Assembly: GCA_947481985.1 (NCBI GenBank)
Contig: CANKIK010000165.1
Coordinates: forward strand, 1 to 7,154
From: QWOP01 sp003669605
GTDB lineage: Bacteria; Planctomycetota; Planctomycetia; Pirellulales; UBA1268
Length of the DNA: 7,154 nt
Reading direction: 5' to 3'
How positions within the stretch are numbered: the stretch's first letter is position 1; every line of letters starts with the position of its first letter. Positions 4,977-7,154 of this stretch are shown here, one piece after another. The position numbers and the translations under genes are program-made. Below the pieces are notes generated by a model. That model saw only the letters and a list, made by a program, of their open reading frames with translations, was not told the DNA's origin and ran no database searches.

Positions 4977-7081
4977 GCGACTTTCTCCCGTTCCCTGGCC
5001 GCACCGTTGTCGGCGCAAACCCGATTGGCATTCGCTGCAGCCACCTCAACACATTCTGACTGTTTGGCGGACGAGACCTCCACACGGTCCTGTCCCAAGG
5101 CCTGATTCCCCGCCGCCGCGATCGACCAGCGGCCGAGCGCCATCAAGGGGAAGTAGAGCCGGTACCAGTGGTAGCGAAGGTAGAACACTTTCGGGAAACC
5201 GGTCCCGGTGAATGCCTCCTCTTCCCAATCGCCACAGGCGGTCTGCCGGCCCACCAGCCACTGCACTCCGCGGCGGGCGTGTGGCGAGTCGTGCCGGCCG
5301 GCGGCGAGCAGTCCGGCCAGAGCCCAAGCGGTCTGCGACGGCGTGGGCTCCCCCTGCCCGGCGCAGGCGGGATTGGCGTAACTGTCAGGCGACTCGCCCC
5401 AGCCCCCGCAGGGACTCTGGTGCGCTGCCAGCCAGTCGGCGGCAGCCACCACGGCATGATCGGTTTTCGGAACACCCACCGCCAGCAACCCCTCGATCGC
5501 CTGCCACGCCCCGTAGACGTAGTTCACGCCCCAGCGCCCATACCAGGCGCCGCTGGCTTCCTGGGAACGGCGAAGATAGGCCACGGCCCGGTCGACCGCA
5601 GGGTGCCCCTGACGGAGCCCAATCCTCCCCAACGCCTCCAGCACACGGCCGGCGAGATCGGGCGAACTGGGATCGATCATGGCGTTGTGGTCGGCGAACG
5701 GCACCTTGCAGAGCAACTCGCAATTATTGTCGCGGTCGAACGCCCCCCAACCGCCATCCGAATTCTGCAGGGCTTCGAGCCACAGGCGCGCCCGGTCGAT
5801 GGCGGCGTTTGCCCGCGTCAGCCGGCGGGAGCAGAAGGTCTCTTCGCCGGCGAGTGTCTGCCGCCAAGTGGCCATTGCGATGACAACCATCGCCGTGTCA
5901 TCAACATCGGGATAGAAGCGGTTGCTGTACTCGAAGCACCACCCCGACGGTGCCACTGGTGCGGTCCGCCGCGACCAGTCCCCGTCGGTCCGCACCTCCC
6001 TGTCGAGCAACCAATCAACCGCTGCCTCCAGCGCCCGGGCATCGGCAGGAGAGTCGGCGTCACACTGACCGCGACGCGCCAACCTGTCGACCGCCAGCCC
6101 CCTCAGGGTCAGCGCGGTGTCCCAGACGGGGGAGCGACACGGTTCGATCCGCGTGGAGCCATCCTCCTCGTGTTCGATGAGCCCTTCGAGCTGCCTCCAG
6201 CACTCCTGGACCTCGGGCGATTCTTCGGAACACCCCATCGCCCGGAGGGCGACAATGCTCCACACAATGGGGGGGAAAATTGCCCCCAGTCCATCACTGC
6301 CGTCGAAGCGCTCGAGCATCCAGCGGCGGCATTCGGCCACCGCCCGGCTCCGCAACGGCCTGATGCCGAAGGCATCGAGCGTCTTGAACACCCGGTCGAC
6401 ACCGCGAAAAAACTTGGCCCAGAGATCATCCCCGCCGAGTCGGCCCACCACTCGTTCGGCGTGGACCCCGGAGGCGTCGGCGAACAATTCGGCAATCCCC
6501 TGTTCCCGGGGAAGGACCCGCAACGGCTTGAATGCCCAGATCAGCGACAGCGGCACGATCATCGTCCGCGACCATGCCGACACGCGACGGAGGTTGACTG
6601 GAAACCAATCCGGAAGCAGCACTATTTCTGGTGGCACTGCGGGGCAAGCGGCATACGACATCTGTCCGAGGAGAGCCAGATAGAAGCGGGTGAAACTGTT
6701 CACCGCCCAAGGGCCTCCAGCAACGGTGATCGCCCGGCGGGCCCGGCGCATCGGCTCCGACTCAGGGTCGTGACCAGTGAGCTTGAGGGCCAAGTAGGCC
6801 TTGACGCTCGCGCTGATATCGACCGGGCCGCCGCGGTAAATCGCCCAACCTCCGCCCGGCAACTGCTCCCGGAGAATGCGGAGGACGGCACCGGGCACAT
6901 GCGCTCCGGTGAGCTTGCCGGCCCAGGCGAGAATCAGGATGTATTCGCTCTCCAGGATCGTGTCCCCTTCCAGGGGCCCACGCCAATGGCCATCGGCAGC
7001 CTGATGCCGGTACAACCATCGCGCCGTGAGGCGGCAGGCATCGAGCACCGGATTCTCATTCCCGGTCGACACCCGCCCCAT
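4973..7081 (-). CDS. shc: Squalene-hopene cyclase
   Basis: This 702-aa triterpene cyclase is full length for the family, with a tail. It converts squalene to hopene and related hopanoids and is a monotopic membrane enzyme. The catalytic motif DVDDTA (392-397) carries the proton-donating acids Asp392, Asp394 and Asp395. The aromatic residues Tyr634, Tyr637 and Tyr640 (YLRYHWY) correspond to Tyr606, Tyr609 and Tyr612 of the Alicyclobacillus enzyme. QW repeats (QxxxGxW) are visible at 27-33, 73-79, 439-445, 507-513, 555-561 and 613-619. SPVWDTAL, DGGWGAFDRDN, WYGRWGVNYVYG, PSQTAWALAGLLA and FTGTGFPKVFYLRYH are further signatures. About 50 residues past the usual end (after LGRW, 649-652) form a non-canonical Ala-rich tail. 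The ATG at 7081 leaves a plausible 26-residue lead before the first QW repeat, but its ribosome binding site is weak and the frame stays open to the right edge, so a start beyond the window is not excluded. It is followed by hpnH with an ATGA overlap, indicating one operon. Confidence 0.96.
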   Translation of the reverse strand: MGRVSTGNENPVLDACRLTARWLYRHQAADGHWRGPLEGDTILESEYILILAWAGKLTGAHVPGAVLRILREQLPGGGWAIYRGGPVDISASVKAYLALKLTGHDPESEPMRRARRAITVAGGPWAVNSFTRFYLALLGQMSYAACPAVPPEIVLLPDWFPVNLRRVSAWSRTMIVPLSLIWAFKPLRVLPREQGIAELFADASGVHAERVVGRLGGDDLWAKFFRGVDRVFKTLDAFGIRPLRSRAVAECRRWMLERFDGSDGLGAIFPPIVWSIVALRAMGCSEESPEVQECWRQLEGLIEHEEDGSTRIEPCRSPVWDTALTLRGLAVDRLARRGQCDADSPADARALEAAVDWLLDREVRTDGDWSRRTAPVAPSGWCFEYSNRFYPDVDDTAMVVIAMATWRQTLAGEETFCSRRLTRANAAIDRARLWLEALQNSDGGWGAFDRDNNCELLCKVPFADHNAMIDPSSPDLAGRVLEALGRIGLRQGHPAVDRAVAYLRRSQEASGAWYGRWGVNYVYGAWQAIEGLLAVGVPKTDHAVVAAADWLAAHQSPCGGWGESPDSYANPACAGQGEPTPSQTAWALAGLLAAGRHDSPHARRGVQWLVGRQTACGDWEEEAFTGTGFPKVFYLRYHWYRLYFPLMALGRWSIAAAGNQALGQDRVEVSSAKQSECVEVAAANANRVCADNGAAREREKVA

Positions 7082-7095
7082 CCCCCGACCGGAAT

Positions 7096-7118
7096 GGCTG
7101 AGCGAATCAGTCGCTGCC
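7096..7118 (-). promoter_or_regulatory. Short stem-loop just upstream of shc
   Basis: AGCGA (7101-7105) pairs with TCGCT (7111-7115) across a 5-base loop, and outer GGC/GCC (7096-7098 with 7116-7118) extends the stem to eight pairs across a two-base bulge. It ends about 14 bases before the shc ATG and could affect initiation if it lies in the leader. If shc starts further upstream, this is coding sequence and the pairing is incidental. Confidence 0.2.
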
Positions 7119-7154
7119 GGGAGTTCCGCCGGAAAGGAAGGGGAAGCCGCCGGA

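Noticed and set aside
4977..5018. Upstream ATG (5018) for hpnH
   Set aside because: It would add 14 residues within shc without family support, whereas the ATG at 4976 has GGGAG at proper spacing and the standard MSVP start.
7124..7134. TTCCG-C-CGGAA symmetric element near the right edge
   Set aside because: It is short, in GC-rich sequence, and lies in a frame that may still be shc coding sequence; there is no independent sign of function.

Overview
This GC-rich window encodes five complete genes and one partial gene and contains no mobile element, tRNA, rRNA or CRISPR array. The gene content suits a Gram-negative-type, hopanoid-making bacterium. The protein sequences look most like Planctomycetota to me, but that assignment is inference from memory and was not tested by a search.

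Layout: positions 1-1042 (minus strand) hold the N-terminal ~60% of an EttA-type ABC-F translation factor that runs off the left edge. A 250-base divergent intergenic region (1043-1292) follows and is rich in inverted repeats. One of these is a 10-bp stem capped by a GNRA-type tetraloop, placed just ahead of the ettA ribosome binding site. Positions 1293-3705 (plus strand) hold a compact three-gene run: a two-domain thiosulfate/3-mercaptopyruvate sulfurtransferase (rhodanese), a SufE-type sulfur acceptor and a ROK-family sugar kinase. The last two overlap by ATGA. A 47-base convergent gap with a small hairpin separates this run from a minus-strand operon, shc (squalene-hopene cyclase, 4973-7081) followed by hpnH (adenosylhopane synthase, radical SAM, 3753-4976), also joined by an ATGA overlap. 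The shc start is the best one inside the window, but the open frame continues to the right edge.

How the genes work together: shc and hpnH are consecutive steps of hopanoid synthesis. Squalene is cyclised to hopene, and a 5'-deoxyadenosyl group is then added to start the extended side chain of bacteriohopanepolyols. The rhodanese and SufE genes suggest a sulfur-relay pair (persulfide donor and acceptor). The ROK kinase is translationally coupled to sufE with no obvious biochemical link. ettA is a housekeeping translation gene.

I see no clearly new defence, mobile or toxin system. The items most worth checking are the ettA leader hairpin, the tandem bulged hairpins in the divergent region, the altered zinc motif in the ROK protein, the rhodanese-SufE-kinase cluster, and the non-canonical C-terminal tails of Shc and HpnH.
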